From: Thermovibrio ammonificans HB-1
GTDB taxonomy: Bacteria > Aquificota > Aquificia > Desulfurobacteriales > Desulfurobacteriaceae
NCBI RefSeq assembly: GCF_000185805.1
Contig: NC_014926.1
Location: 200,418-264,417, forward strand
Direction of reading: 5' to 3'
Length of the DNA stretch: 64,000 nt
Numbering within the stretch: position 1 is the first letter of the stretch; each line of letters starts with the position of its first letter. Shown one piece after another: positions 1 through 8,354 of the stretch. Under the pieces are notes generated by a model that made no database searches, was not told the DNA's origin, and saw nothing but the letters and a program-made list of their open reading frames with translations. The position numbers and the translations under genes are program-made.

Positions 1-1
1 G

Positions 2-433
2 AGTGAAGGGAAGAGGGTTGTGTTTACGAACGGCTGTTTCGATATTCTCCACGCCGGTCACGTTGACTACCTTGAGAGGGCAAAGTCCCTGGGGGACGTT
101 CTCATAGTAGGGGTGAACAGCGATGTTTCCGTAAGGAAGATAAAGGGCGATAAAAGGCCCATAGTCCCTGAGGAGATGAGGGTAAGGGTTCTGCTGGGGC
201 TGAAGGCTGTTGACTACGTGGTCCTCTTTGACGAGGAGAATCCTTTGAAGGTGATAGAGGCGGTGAGGCCCAACGTTTTGGTTAAGGGGGCAGATTGGCC
301 CCTTGAGAAGATTGTAGGCAGGGAGTTTGCAGATGAGGTTGTGAGGATTCCCTTCAGGTTTGATATCTCAACCTCTAAGATTGTAGAGAGGGTGGTTGAG
401 CGTTACTGTGGGGGTGAAGCTCCTTTGGGATAA
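2..433 (+). CDS. rfaE2: D-glycero-beta-D-manno-heptose 1-phosphate adenylyltransferase (RfaE domain II), 5' partial
   Basis: Nucleotidyltransferase of ADP-heptose synthesis for LPS inner core: it adenylylates heptose-1-phosphate. The reading frame is open from base 2 and begins with residues preceding the conserved TNGCFDILHAGH segment, which carries the HxGH nucleotide-binding motif. The gene therefore starts upstream of the window. The GTG at 20 lies inside the conserved strand and is unlikely to be the start. The C-terminal ISTSKIVERV matches the family's IST(S/T) motif. The size fits the stand-alone adenylyltransferase domain, although a fusion to the kinase domain upstream cannot be excluded. 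The 3' end overlaps the convergent HD-domain gene by 59 nt. Confidence 0.9.
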   Translation, partial: SEGKRVVFTNGCFDILHAGHVDYLERAKSLGDVLIVGVNSDVSVRKIKGDKRPIVPEEMRVRVLLGLKAVDYVVLFDEENPLKVIEAVRPNVLVKGADWPLEKIVGREFADEVVRIPFRFDISTSKIVERVVERYCGGEAPLG

Positions 434-1607
434 CGGCGTAGGTTTTTGAGACCTTCCTTGAGAGGGCTTTAACGGCGTCTGTAGGAGCGACTGTAGAGAG
501 TTCGGCAACGCCCTCTTCGAGCTTCACCTTTATGAGCTGCTCGCTTTCCGGCGAGTAGTAGGAGTAGGCCACTTTGGAGGGCTCTACAACTTCAAAGTAG
601 TATTCGGGGTTGTAGCCCGCCCTTTCAACCGCTTCCCTGAGCTCTATGAGCCGGCTGGGCTTAACTTCAACCGTTTTGAACAGCTCCCGCTTTATGAACC
701 GTTTTGAGAGGTCTGAGAGTATGGGGTCTTTGGAGTTTTGGCAGTTGTAGATGGAAACTACAACGTTTCCGTCTGTGAGCCTGAGCAGGTTCTCGGTGTC
801 CCCCTCTCTTAGTGTTCGTGCAAGTTGCGGGTCGCAGCAGAGCTTCTCCCCTGCGAGAAGAAGCTCCCTCATACGCTTCACAATCTTCTCAAGGAGCACC
901 TGGGCGGCAATGTTCACTTTGTGGAAGTAAACGGCCCAGTACATCTGGTAGCGTGACATAACGTAGGATTCAAGGGCATTGAACCCCTTGTAGCTCCACA
1001 GGAGCTCTCCTCCTTCTACGATTGCAGAGATGAGTATCCTGTTAACCTCTATCCTGCCGAAGGAAACGCCGGTGTAAAAGGCGTCCCTTTTCAGGTAGTC
1101 CAGCCTGTCGCAGTCCAGCTGGCTCGATATCAGCTGGTAGGTGTACGGCTGGCTGTGGCTCTTTGTGAAGATGGAGAGGACCTCCTCTGTCAGTTCCCTT
1201 TCGAGCCCCACCTCCTGGGCCAGAAGTTTAAAGGCCTCTACCGTTATCTTCTCGTGGCTCTCTGGAACTATTACCCCTTCGAGGGCGTGGGAGAAGGGGG
1301 AGTGGCCGAGGTCGTGTAGCAGGCCTGCAAGGAGCAGGGCGTTTTCGGTTAGCGGTTCCGGCGAGAAGCCTTTAAGCTTGAGGAAGTTCAGGGTTTTCCT
1401 GACGAGCCACATAACCCCGAGGGAGTGCTGAAACCGGGTGTGTTCGGCTCCGGGATAGACCAGGTAGCAGGGGCCGAGCTGTCTGATGTAGCGGAGCCGC
1501 TGAAGGAGGGAGCTCTTCAGGGCCTTTTCAACCGGAGAGCCCCGTTCGACGAGTATGAACTCGTCGTAAACGGGGTCCATCAGCAGTTTATACCTCTCCA
1601 CCTTCAC
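375..1607 (-). CDS. HD-superfamily phosphohydrolase (COG1078, dNTPase/SAMHD1-like)
   Basis: A 410-residue metal-dependent HD hydrolase. Metal ligands are visible as H61 in the HTRFQHSLG segment, H98-D99 in LLHDLGHSPFSH, and a later Asp in DCDRLDYLKRD near residue 170. This arrangement is shared with SAMHD1 and bacterial YwfO-type proteins, some of which hydrolyse dNTPs; the substrate here is unknown. It starts with GTG and overlaps the end of the upstream Fur-family gene by 20 nt, so the two are probably co-transcribed and coupled. Its last 19 codons lie antisense to the end of rfaE2. Family assignment is firm; the substrate is open. Confidence 0.88.
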   Translation of the reverse strand: MKVERYKLLMDPVYDEFILVERGSPVEKALKSSLLQRLRYIRQLGPCYLVYPGAEHTRFQHSLGVMWLVRKTLNFLKLKGFSPEPLTENALLLAGLLHDLGHSPFSHALEGVIVPESHEKITVEAFKLLAQEVGLERELTEEVLSIFTKSHSQPYTYQLISSQLDCDRLDYLKRDAFYTGVSFGRIEVNRILISAIVEGGELLWSYKGFNALESYVMSRYQMYWAVYFHKVNIAAQVLLEKIVKRMRELLLAGEKLCCDPQLARTLREGDTENLLRLTDGNVVVSIYNCQNSKDPILSDLSKRFIKRELFKTVEVKPSRLIELREAVERAGYNPEYYFEVVEPSKVAYSYYSPESEQLIKVKLEEGVAELSTVAPTDAVKALSRKVSKTYAVIPKELHPHSNAQPPSLQS

Positions 1608-2016
1608 ACTCTCTACAGATTCCGTAGCAGATGAGGGAGCAGCTGTTTACCCTTCCTATCTCCTTCACCGCGTTGGGCTCCACCTGGGGCAGGAGGTCGA
1701 GGTCGAAAATCCTTCCACACTTTTCGCATATGAAGTGGCTGTGGGGTTCAACCCGGGCGTCGTAGCGGACTTTATCCTTTAGGGTCGGAACCCTTTTAAC
1801 GAGCCCGGCGTTTTCAAGGCTTGCAAGGGTTCTGTATACGGTTGTTAAGGATATCCCCTCTAACCGGTCTTTAAGCCTTTCGTAGAGCTCTTCTGCGCTC
1901 GGGTGGTCGTTCCGGGAGACTATCTCCCTGTAAACGGCAACCCTTTGAGGTGTAACTTTAAGGCCCATGGCCCGGGCCTTCTTTTTAAACTCTTCAACTT
2001 TCTTTTCGGCAAGCAC
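1588..2016 (-). CDS. Fur-family metalloregulator (Fur/PerR/Zur type)
   Basis: A 142-residue transcription regulator. The N-terminal winged helix (about residues 15-85) contains LKVTPQRVAVY and SLTTVYRTLASLENAGLV, the Fur DNA-recognition helix. The C-terminal dimerisation half shows HSHFICEKCGRIFDL with a CxxC and a second CxxC (CYGICREC), giving a structural zinc site. Start is GTG at 2016 with AGGAG upstream. Which metal or stress it senses cannot be settled from sequence; the two CxxC motifs occur in Fur, PerR and Zur alike. It precedes the HD hydrolase in the same operon and has an AT-rich imperfect palindrome in its upstream gap. Confidence 0.92.
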   Translation of the reverse strand: MLAEKKVEEFKKKARAMGLKVTPQRVAVYREIVSRNDHPSAEELYERLKDRLEGISLTTVYRTLASLENAGLVKRVPTLKDKVRYDARVEPHSHFICEKCGRIFDLDLLPQVEPNAVKEIGRVNSCSLICYGICRECEGGEV

Positions 2017-2046
2017 TTTCGGTTCTCCTGTAAATTATTGTCAGCT

Positions 2047-2065
2047 ACATAAATATATTAAATGT
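2047..2065. promoter_or_regulatory. Imperfect AT-rich palindrome upstream of the Fur-family gene (candidate operator)
   Basis: The stretch begins ACAT and ends ATGT around an all-A/T centre, giving an imperfect 19-bp inverted repeat about 30 bp before the regulator's start codon. Fur-family proteins commonly bind AT-rich 15-19 bp palindromes and often repress themselves. The match is to general properties, not to a precise box, so this is only a candidate autoregulatory site. Confidence 0.3.
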
Positions 2066-2089
2066 TTGGCATAGGTGGTTGAGTAGAGG

Positions 2090-3034
2090 TTAACTCTCAC
2101 CGAACAGGTCCCCTTCCTTCACTCTGTAGCCCCTTATGAACTCCTCTCCGGATATCTCCTTTTTGCCTTCGGGCCTAAGGCGCTTGATTTTGAGTGCTCC
2201 CTTTCCGCAGGCAACTACCAGCTCTCTGTCGGCCTTAATCACCTCTCCGGGTCTGCCGCTCCCCTCAACCGGCTCTGCCGAGGTGATTTTTACCCTCTTG
2301 CCCTTGTAGAAGGTGTAGGCAGAGGGCCACGGCGTAAAGGCCCTTACCGCGTTGAATATCTTACGGGCGCTCTCCTTCCAGTCTATCTTTCCCATCTCTT
2401 TGGTTATCTGCTTGCAGTAGGTAGCTTTTGAATCGTCTTGCTCAACGGGCTTTAGCTCCCCCTTTACGTAGCGGGGTAGGGTTTCTACCAGCAGTTTGGC
2501 CCCCAGCTCCGAGAGCTTGTCGTGGAGGGTTTGGGCGTTGTCTTCGGGCTCTATTTTCACCTTCTCCTGGGCGATTATGGGGCCTGCGTCGAGCTCGGGT
2601 ATCACCTTCATTATCGTTACGCCGGTCTCCTCCTTGCCGTCGAGGAGGGCGGCCTGAATGGGGGAGGCTCCCCTGTACTCTGGAAGCAGGGAGGCGTGAA
2701 CGTTTACCGTTCCGAACCGCGGAAGGTCGAGTAGCCACCGGGGCAGAATTTTGCCGTAGGCTGCAACCACTATGAGGTCGGGCTTTATAGCCCGGAGTTT
2801 TTCTTTCAGTTCGGCGTTCTCTTTTATTCTCTCGGGCTGGAGTACCTCTATACCGAGCTTCTCGGCTACCGTTTTCACCGGAGGGGGCTTGAGCTTTTTG
2901 CCCCTGCCTGCGGGTTTGTCGGGCTGGGTTATAACGAGGGGAACTTGAAATCCGCTTTCTACAAGTGCTTTAAGCGAGGGCACTGCAAAGTCCGGCGTTC
3001 CCATGAATACCACTTTAAGCTTTTTCTTTTCCAA
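2090..3034 (-). CDS. fmt: Methionyl-tRNA formyltransferase
   Basis: A 314-residue enzyme that transfers a formyl group from 10-formyl-THF to Met-tRNA(fMet) for translation initiation. The N-terminal Rossmann domain begins with VVFMGTPDFAVPSL. The catalytic formyltransferase signature is visible as NVHASLLPEYRGASPIQAAL followed by ELDAGPI. The C-terminal OB-like tRNA-binding part follows KATYCKQITKEMGKIDW. Length is normal for the family. It overlaps the tsaC-like gene upstream by 20 nt, consistent with one minus-strand transcript running from the lipoprotein gene. Confidence 0.97.
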   Translation of the reverse strand: MEKKKLKVVFMGTPDFAVPSLKALVESGFQVPLVITQPDKPAGRGKKLKPPPVKTVAEKLGIEVLQPERIKENAELKEKLRAIKPDLIVVAAYGKILPRWLLDLPRFGTVNVHASLLPEYRGASPIQAALLDGKEETGVTIMKVIPELDAGPIIAQEKVKIEPEDNAQTLHDKLSELGAKLLVETLPRYVKGELKPVEQDDSKATYCKQITKEMGKIDWKESARKIFNAVRAFTPWPSAYTFYKGKRVKITSAEPVEGSGRPGEVIKADRELVVACGKGALKIKRLRPEGKKEISGEEFIRGYRVKEGDLFGES

Positions 3035-3635
3035 GGAGAACCTCCTTTACCTTTTCAAACTCTACGGCTCCTTCCCTTAAGAGCTTCAGCTCCCCTTCGG
3101 GAAGCACCTTTACGATTGTTGAGGCAACGTTTCCCGCCCTCCCCTCTGCGCAGAAGTCTACGGCGTTTTTAAAGTACTTTAGGCACTCTCGGCAGTTCTC
3201 TGCCGGTTTAAGTCCTTGGGGGTTTGCGCTGGGGGCAAAGAGGGGCCCTGTGAGCTCTAAAAGCTCCAGTAACAGGGGGCTGTTCGGGACTCTTACTGCC
3301 AAGTCATCCCTTTTAAAGATGCTCCTGAAGGGGGAGCTCTCCGACAGGGGTAGAACCAGCGTTACCGGAGCCGGGTAGAGGGCTTTAATGCCCTTCTCTA
3401 AGGCCTTCGGAACTTTAACGCCGAGCTCTCCCAGCTGCTCGGGGCTTTTAAAGAGAACAATCAGCGGTTTGTTTGGGTCTCTGCCCTTTATTCTGTAAAC
3501 CCTTGAAACGGCATTCCCGTTAAGGGCACTGCCCACAAGGCCGTAGAGGGTGTCTGTGGGCAGACACCCTACGGCTCCGGCGTTTATGAGTGAGGCGATG
3601 GTGGGAAGCTCCTCCCTGCTCCACTTAATCTTCAT
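3015..3635 (-). CDS. tsaC: Threonylcarbamoyl-AMP synthase (YrdC/Sua5 domain)
   Basis: A 206-residue YrdC-fold protein that makes threonylcarbamoyl-AMP from Thr, bicarbonate and ATP for the t6A37 tRNA modification. Recognisable segments are GCLPTDTLYGLVGSA, KGRDPNKPLIVLF, PAPVTLVLPL and FAPSANPQGL, which form the substrate pocket. It lacks the Sua5 C-terminal domain and is therefore TsaC length. It overlaps fmt by 20 nt and the DUF89 gene by 11 nt. Pairing with fmt recalls the tsaC/fmt neighbourhood of other bacteria. Confidence 0.92.
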   Translation of the reverse strand: MKIKWSREELPTIASLINAGAVGCLPTDTLYGLVGSALNGNAVSRVYRIKGRDPNKPLIVLFKSPEQLGELGVKVPKALEKGIKALYPAPVTLVLPLSESSPFRSIFKRDDLAVRVPNSPLLLELLELTGPLFAPSANPQGLKPAENCRECLKYFKNAVDFCAEGRAGNVASTIVKVLPEGELKLLREGAVEFEKVKEVLLGKEKA

Positions 3636-4521
3636 CGGCCTCTTTTATCTCAAGGAGGTGTTTGTTGTAGAGGAAGACGAGCTCCCCTAAGTTGCAGGCG
3701 AGCTCCTTGGCAACCGGCTCGCACTTTGCCTTCAGTATGAAGAAGATATCTTTGTCTGTAACTCCGTCTAAGGTCTCGAAGTTTGCCTGGCCCTTGGAGA
3801 TTACGAAGAAGGCGTTTCTCCAGTGCTCTTTAAACTCTTCGGAGGCGAACTCAAAGTCTACGCCGATGTAGTCTGAGCCCGTTGTTATGAGCTCGTCGGC
3901 TATCTCGGCGGCCCCGGTTTTGAGGGCGTCGTCTACCGTTGCATCGTTGAGTATGGGAGCACCCCTTACGGCAAGGACAACTTTCAAGCCTCTCTCTTTG
4001 AGCTCCCTCATGAGGAACTTGTCGAACACTATCTCTCCTGCGTTGTCGGCCACGTAAAGGACGGTTTTGCCCGGAATCAGGAACCTCTCAAGTATCGCCT
4101 CGTCGAAGTAGGCAAATGGTGTTTTGAAGAAGTTCTCGATTTCCTTCATTAGGTCGAAGGAGCTGGGAACGCCGAAATCGATGACGTTCCCCAGAGCCGC
4201 CAGTTTTATTGCAGCTGCAAGGCGGTTTTCGGCCTTCTCGTAGAGCTCCTTCTTCAGTTTTGGCTCCAGCCTGAGGGCGAGGGTGTTGTACTTCTCCTTC
4301 AGCTCCCTGTAGGGGTCTTCGACCCCGCTGCGCTTTTTGAATATCCTGTGGATGAAGGTTGCGTTGTGGCCGGGGGATTTGTGGGGTTGAAGCTCCTTCC
4401 ATATGAACTTTGCGGCCTCTCTTTGAATCTCTATGGTTTTGTCGGCGGGAAGGCCCGCAACCTCGGCAACTTTTCTTATCTGGTTCAGGTAGCAGGGGAG
4501 GCACAAGGGGTAAACTTTCAT
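3625..4521 (-). CDS. DUF89/ARMT1-like damage-control phosphatase family protein
   Basis: A 298-residue member of the DUF89 metal-dependent phosphatase family. Family signatures are an N-terminal CLPC (CxxC of the prokaryotic subfamily), VADNAGEIVFDKF with the Asp-Asn metal-binding DNAGE, a late Asp in TTGSDYIGVDF, and ISKGQANFETL. Known DUF89 proteins hydrolyse phosphate from damaged or side-product phospho-metabolites; the bacterial CxxC subfamily's substrate is not defined here. It sits between purE and tsaC on the minus strand, with its stop overlapping tsaC by 11 nt. Family assignment is strong; function is by analogy. Confidence 0.85.
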   Translation of the reverse strand: MKVYPLCLPCYLNQIRKVAEVAGLPADKTIEIQREAAKFIWKELQPHKSPGHNATFIHRIFKKRSGVEDPYRELKEKYNTLALRLEPKLKKELYEKAENRLAAAIKLAALGNVIDFGVPSSFDLMKEIENFFKTPFAYFDEAILERFLIPGKTVLYVADNAGEIVFDKFLMRELKERGLKVVLAVRGAPILNDATVDDALKTGAAEIADELITTGSDYIGVDFEFASEEFKEHWRNAFFVISKGQANFETLDGVTDKDIFFILKAKCEPVAKELACNLGELVFLYNKHLLEIKEADED

Positions 4522-4522
4522 C

Positions 4523-4990
4523 TTATCCCTCTAATACCTTCTTCTTCATCTTCTCTCTGTACTCTTTGAGCTTCTCTTTCAGCTCCGGGTACTTAATCGC
4601 CATTATCTCCGCTGCCAGAACGGCCGCGTTTTTGGCACCCGCCTTTCCTATGGTTACCGTTGCAACCGGTATACCTCCGGGCATCTGAACTATGGAGAGC
4701 AGGGAGTCTATTCCTTTTAAGGGAGATGCGTCGAGGGGAACTCCAATAACCGGGAGGACGGTTTTTGCTGCAATCACTCCTCCTAAGTGGGCGGCGTAAC
4801 CGGCGGCCGCTATTATTACGTCGTACTCCTCTTCCGCCCTTTCGCAGAAGGCGAGCACTTCGTCTATGGTCCGGTGGGCGGAGAGGACCTTAACGTCGTA
4901 GGGAATTCCGAACTCCTCCAGCGTCTTTGTGCAGCTCTCCATCACCGGTAGGTCCGACTTGCTTCCCATTACAACAGCAACTTTCTTCAC
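4523..4990 (-). CDS. purE: N5-carboxyaminoimidazole ribonucleotide mutase (PurE class I)
   Basis: A 155-residue purine biosynthesis enzyme converting N5-CAIR to CAIR. It shows VVMGSKSDLPVME at the N-terminus, LSAHRTIDEVL with the catalytic His, AAAGYAAHLGGVIAAKTVLPVIGVP and SIVQMPGGIPVATV, all class I PurE hallmarks. Start is GTG at 4990, chosen because MKKVAVVMGSKSD is the normal N-terminus. Unusually, the upstream lipoprotein frame continues about 100 nt into this gene in another frame. No purK lies nearby. Confidence 0.97.
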   Translation of the reverse strand: MKKVAVVMGSKSDLPVMESCTKTLEEFGIPYDVKVLSAHRTIDEVLAFCERAEEEYDVIIAAAGYAAHLGGVIAAKTVLPVIGVPLDASPLKGIDSLLSIVQMPGGIPVATVTIGKAGAKNAAVLAAEIMAIKYPELKEKLKEYREKMKKKVLEG

Positions 4991-5858
4991 TTCCCACCTC
5001 CACTTTCACAGGTTTCGATAAGTTGCCGGCCTTATCTACTGCATACAGGGTAAACGCCTCGGGGCAGGTTTCGGCTAAGAAATATAACCCATTTACCTTA
5101 ACCTTTTTACCGCCGGCCACCACAAGGTAGTACTTAACGTCCTCCGACGGTGATGGCTCCCATATAAGGGTGCAGCCGCTACCGCATACAATAAACGGGT
5201 GCTGGGGCGGTGCGGGCGGTATAGTGTCTGCAGGCTCAACCTTTACAGGCGGAGAGAGCCTCCCCTTTAGGTTTCCCTGTGAAAACCGGAACCTGTAGGT
5301 GTAGGTTTCGCCGTTTTTCACGTTTTCATCTTCAAACAGGGTGCCGTTGATAACCCGGTAGGGTTTTATAAAGGGCGGACTTTGGTTTTTGAACACCTCT
5401 ATCGGGTAGGGAGCTTCTGCAAACTTCACCACCGCTTTGCCGTCTTCCCCTTTAGCCTCCTTTACTTTCGGGACGGCCTCTATCGGTTTCTGTCCCACAA
5501 TGCACACGGGCTCGGAGGGTATGCTGAAGTGTCCTTTGTATTCGGCTACAACCTGGTAGCAACGCTTCTCTTTCGGTTTTATCGGGGAGTCTTTGAAGTA
5601 GGTTTCACTAAGCTTAACTTTTCTCCCTCCAAAATTTACAATTACTATGTAGCTAACCTTTCCGGGAGCCGAAATCTTCCTGCCGTCTTCAAAGGTTTTC
5701 ACGGGCTTCCAGTAAATCAGGGGAGAGCGAAACTCCTGGATAGCCCCGGAAAGCTCGGGTGTGGCCGGTTTAAACGTGAGAGGCGGTTTCGGTGCCTCTC
5801 TGTGGCCGCAGGTTGTAAACGACAGCAGCAAAGGGAAGAGTATTAGGAGTTTACGCAA
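4890..5858 (-). CDS. Putative lipoprotein with fibronectin type III-like domain
   Basis: A 322-residue exported protein of unknown function. I chose the TTG at 5858, which follows GGGAGG by 4 nt and opens a signal peptide (RKLLILFPLLLSFTTC). Cys17 would be the lipidated residue, though the lipobox (Phe at -3) is atypical. The body is beta-rich, with a Pro/Thr-rich start. A C-terminal FnIII-like module begins at DTIPPAPPQHP and ends with YAVDKAGNLSKPVKVEV. After that domain the frame runs about 100 nt into purE and yields a Cys-rich tail that looks non-native, so a lost stop or frameshift near 4990 is possible. It is the first gene of the minus-strand purE operon and divergent from efp. Confidence 0.7.
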   Translation of the reverse strand: MRKLLILFPLLLSFTTCGHREAPKPPLTFKPATPELSGAIQEFRSPLIYWKPVKTFEDGRKISAPGKVSYIVIVNFGGRKVKLSETYFKDSPIKPKEKRCYQVVAEYKGHFSIPSEPVCIVGQKPIEAVPKVKEAKGEDGKAVVKFAEAPYPIEVFKNQSPPFIKPYRVINGTLFEDENVKNGETYTYRFRFSQGNLKGRLSPPVKVEPADTIPPAPPQHPFIVCGSGCTLIWEPSPSEDVKYYLVVAGGKKVKVNGLYFLAETCPEAFTLYAVDKAGNLSKPVKVEVGSEESCCCNGKQVGPTGDGELHKDAGGVRNSLRR

Positions 5859-5884
5859 GCTGCCTCCCGTTTTGTAAAGGGCAG

Positions 5885-5890
5885 TATAAT
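5885..5890 (+). promoter_or_regulatory. efp: Candidate -10 element for efp-accB-accC
   Basis: A perfect TATAAT lies 28 nt before the efp GTG. It would place transcription start near 5897 and leave a short leader carrying the ribosome site GGAGGTG. No convincing -35 hexamer is visible at normal spacing; the region there is the divergent lipoprotein start. The assignment rests on the -10 alone. Confidence 0.4.
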
Positions 5891-5918
5891 TTTCCCAAAA
5901 CTTCTCGGAGGTGTAAAA

Positions 5919-6491
5919 GTGGCTTCCATAGACGTAAACCAGATAGCAAAAGGTATGAAGCTGGAGATAGAGGGCGCTCCTTACGAGATTATAGATTACC
6001 AGCACGTAAAACCCGGTAAGGGGCAAGCCTTTGCGAGGATTAAGCTTAAGAACCTGAAAACCGGAAACGTTGTTGAGAAGACCTACAAAGTGGGCGAGAA
6101 GCTCCAGCTTGCCGACTTTGAAGAGCGGGAGATGGAGTACATTTACAACGACGGTGAGTTCTACTACTTTATGGACACCAAAACTTACGAGCAGGTTGCC
6201 GTCCCCTCCGTTGCCCTCGGCGAGAAGGCAAAGTTCCTGAAGGAGAACACCCCCGTTGTTGTTCAGTTCTACAAGGGAGAGGCGATTTCCGTTAAGCTTC
6301 CCAAGAGTATCGTTCTGGAAGTTGTAGATACCGAGCCCGGATTCAAGGGAGATACGGTGAGCAACGTTACGAAGCCGGCAACCCTTGAAACCGGTGCCGT
6401 TATTCAGGTTCCGATGTTTATAAACGTCGGCGATATGGTCAGGGTGAACCCTGAAACCGGAGAGTACATAGAGCGGGTTAACGTTAAGTAA
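5919..6491 (+). CDS. efp: Translation elongation factor P
   Basis: A 190-residue, three-domain EF-P that relieves ribosome stalling at polyproline. The domain I tip loop is PGKG, with Lys34 at the position modified by beta-lysylation in many bacteria. The C-terminal OB domain has the signature [12 protein letters not shown] and [14 protein letters not shown]. Start is GTG with GGAGG 6 nt upstream. It heads the frequently conserved efp-accB-accC gene order. No EpmA/EpmB-type modification gene is in the window, so the state of Lys34 cannot be inferred. Confidence 0.97.
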   Translation: MASIDVNQIAKGMKLEIEGAPYEIIDYQHVKPGKGQAFARIKLKNLKTGNVVEKTYKVGEKLQLADFEEREMEYIYNDGEFYYFMDTKTYEQVAVPSVALGEKAKFLKENTPVVVQFYKGEAISVKLPKSIVLEVVDTEPGFKGDTVSNVTKPATLETGAVIQVPMFINVGDMVRVNPETGEYIERVNVK

Positions 6492-6501
6492 GGGGGTTAT
6501 C

Positions 6502-6954
6502 TTGCTTGAGAAGCTGGAGAAGCTCTTAAAGTCCCTTGAGAATAGTTCTGTTGAAGAGCTTGAGCTCGAAACGGAAGGGTTAAAGGTTAGGGTGAAGTTC
6601 AGCAGGGGAGCTTCCGCCGCCCCTGCTTTGCCTGCACCTGAGGCTCAGCAGCCGCAAGAGGCTGCAGGGTCGGGTGGCTCCGAGCCTCCTGTTGAGGAGG
6701 CAAAGGAGGCCAGCTACTACGTTGTAGAGTCTCCTATGGTGGGAACCTTTTACAGGGCGCCTGCTCCCGGTGCAGAGCCCTTCGTGAAGGAAGGGGACTA
6801 CGTAGAGAAGGGGCAGACCCTCTGTATCATAGAGGCCCTTAAAGTTATGAACGAGATAGAGTCTGAAGTTTCCGGAATAGTCAGGAAGATTCTCGTAGAG
6901 AACGGTCAGCCGGTTGAGTACGGCCAGCCGCTCTTTTATATAGAGCCTAAGTAG
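6502..6954 (+). CDS. accB: Acetyl-CoA carboxylase biotin carboxyl carrier protein
   Basis: A 150-residue BCCP. The N-terminal helix-rich region ([20 protein letters not shown]) is followed by an Ala/Pro/Gln-rich flexible linker. The C-terminal biotinyl domain begins [11 protein letters not shown]. The biotin attachment site reads [11 protein letters not shown], where most BCCPs have EAMKM, so both Met residues around the target Lys are replaced while the Lys itself is kept. Start is TTG at 6502. It is followed directly by accC, and the two proteins form the biotin carboxylase half-reaction of fatty acid synthesis. Confidence 0.95.
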   Translation: MLEKLEKLLKSLENSSVEELELETEGLKVRVKFSRGASAAPALPAPEAQQPQEAAGSGGSEPPVEEAKEASYYVVESPMVGTFYRAPAPGAEPFVKEGDYVEKGQTLCIIEALKVMNEIESEVSGIVRKILVENGQPVEYGQPLFYIEPK

Positions 6955-6962
6955 GGAGGGAG

Positions 6963-8309
6963 ATGTTTAAAAAGGTTCTCATAGCCAACAGAGGCGAAAT
7001 CGCCGTAAGGATAATCAGAACCTGCAGAGAACTCGGTATAAAAACGGTTGCCGTTTACTCCACTGCCGATAGGGACTCCCTGCACGTTTACCTTGCAGAC
7101 GAGTCGGTCTGTATAGGCGGCCCCCAGCCCTCTCAGAGCTACCTGAACGTTCCGGCTATTATTGCCGCGGCCGAGCTGACCGGGGCCGACGCCGTTCATC
7201 CCGGTTACGGCTTCCTTTCTGAAAACCCGGGATTTGCCGAAATCTGCCAGGCCTGCGGCATAAAGTTCATAGGCCCCTCCCCGGAAACCATGCTCCTCAT
7301 GGGAGATAAGGCCAAGGCGAGGGAAGTTGCAAAGAAGGCCGGCGTTCCGGTTGTTCCCGGCAGCGGCGTTGTCAAAACGGTTCAGGAGGCCCTTCGGGAG
7401 GCTGAGAGGATAGGCTTCCCGGTTCTGGTTAAGGCGGCCCACGGTGGCGGCGGCAGGGGAATGCGGCTTATAGAGTCTGCTCGGGATGCGGAAACGCAGA
7501 TAGCCACCGCTATGGCGGAGGCCGAAGCCGCCTTTGGTAGCGGGGAGGTTTACGTAGAGAAGTTCGTTGAGAACCCCCGCCACATAGAGGTTCAGGTTAT
7601 TGCCGACTCTAAGGGCAACGTTTTCACCCTTTTTGAGAGGGAGTGTTCCCTCCAGAGGAGGCATCAGAAGGTTGTTGAGGAAGCGCCCTCCCCCTTTGTT
7701 ACCCCGGAGCTCCGCCGGGAGCTCTCTAAAGCGGCGGCCAGTATCGCCCGATACATAAACTATGAGGGTGCCGGAACTGTAGAGTTCCTGGTTGACGGTA
7801 AGGGGAACTTCTACTTTATAGAGATGAACACCAGGATTCAGGTTGAGCACCCGGTTACGGAAATGGTTACGAGTAAAGACCTTATAGCGCAGCAGATAGC
7901 GGCGGCTGCCGGTGAAGAGCTTGACTTTAGTCAAGTTAAATTGAACGGACACGCCGTAGAATTCAGGATAACCTGTGAAGACTACAGGAGCGGTTTTAGG
8001 CCCGTTCCGGGAAAGGTGGAGAAGCTCCTCCTTCCCGGCGGGTTTGGCGTGAGGGTGGACACTCACCTTTACGAGGGCTACAAGGTTCCCGTTTACTACG
8101 ACTCCCTTCTTGCCAAACTTGTGGTTTGGGGAGAAACGAGGGAAGAGGCGTTAAAGAGGGCGAAGAGGGCCCTTTCGGAGTTCGTGATAAAGGGAGACTT
8201 GAAGACAACTATACCGTTTCACCTAAAACTGCTGGAGAACGAACTATTTTTGAGGGGAGAGATTGACACGAAAACCTTAGAAGATAAAATACTTCCTGAA
8301 ATCACGTAA
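6963..8309 (+). CDS. accC: Acetyl-CoA carboxylase biotin carboxylase subunit
   Basis: A 448-residue ATP-grasp biotin carboxylase that carboxylates BCCP-biotin. It starts with [20 protein letters not shown]. The glycine-rich ATP loop is [12 protein letters not shown], and the catalytic/metal region reads [16 protein letters not shown]. The C-terminal domain holds [17 protein letters not shown]. Length is standard. It begins 8 nt after accB. The following winged-helix/Hfq gene starts 45 nt downstream and may be on the same transcript. Confidence 0.97.
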   Translation: MFKKVLIANRGEIAVRIIRTCRELGIKTVAVYSTADRDSLHVYLADESVCIGGPQPSQSYLNVPAIIAAAELTGADAVHPGYGFLSENPGFAEICQACGIKFIGPSPETMLLMGDKAKAREVAKKAGVPVVPGSGVVKTVQEALREAERIGFPVLVKAAHGGGGRGMRLIESARDAETQIATAMAEAEAAFGSGEVYVEKFVENPRHIEVQVIADSKGNVFTLFERECSLQRRHQKVVEEAPSPFVTPELRRELSKAAASIARYINYEGAGTVEFLVDGKGNFYFIEMNTRIQVEHPVTEMVTSKDLIAQQIAAAAGEELDFSQVKLNGHAVEFRITCEDYRSGFRPVPGKVEKLLLPGGFGVRVDTHLYEGYKVPVYYDSLLAKLVVWGETREEALKRAKRALSEFVIKGDLKTTIPFHLKLLENELFLRGEIDTKTLEDKILPEIT

Positions 8310-8354
8310 GAGTGAACCGCCCTTCTGCTCCTTAATTACATTTCTGGAGGCGTT

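Noticed and set aside
6936..8066. 376-codon minus-strand frame opposite accC
   Set aside because: Shadow of biotin carboxylase with no recognisable motifs.
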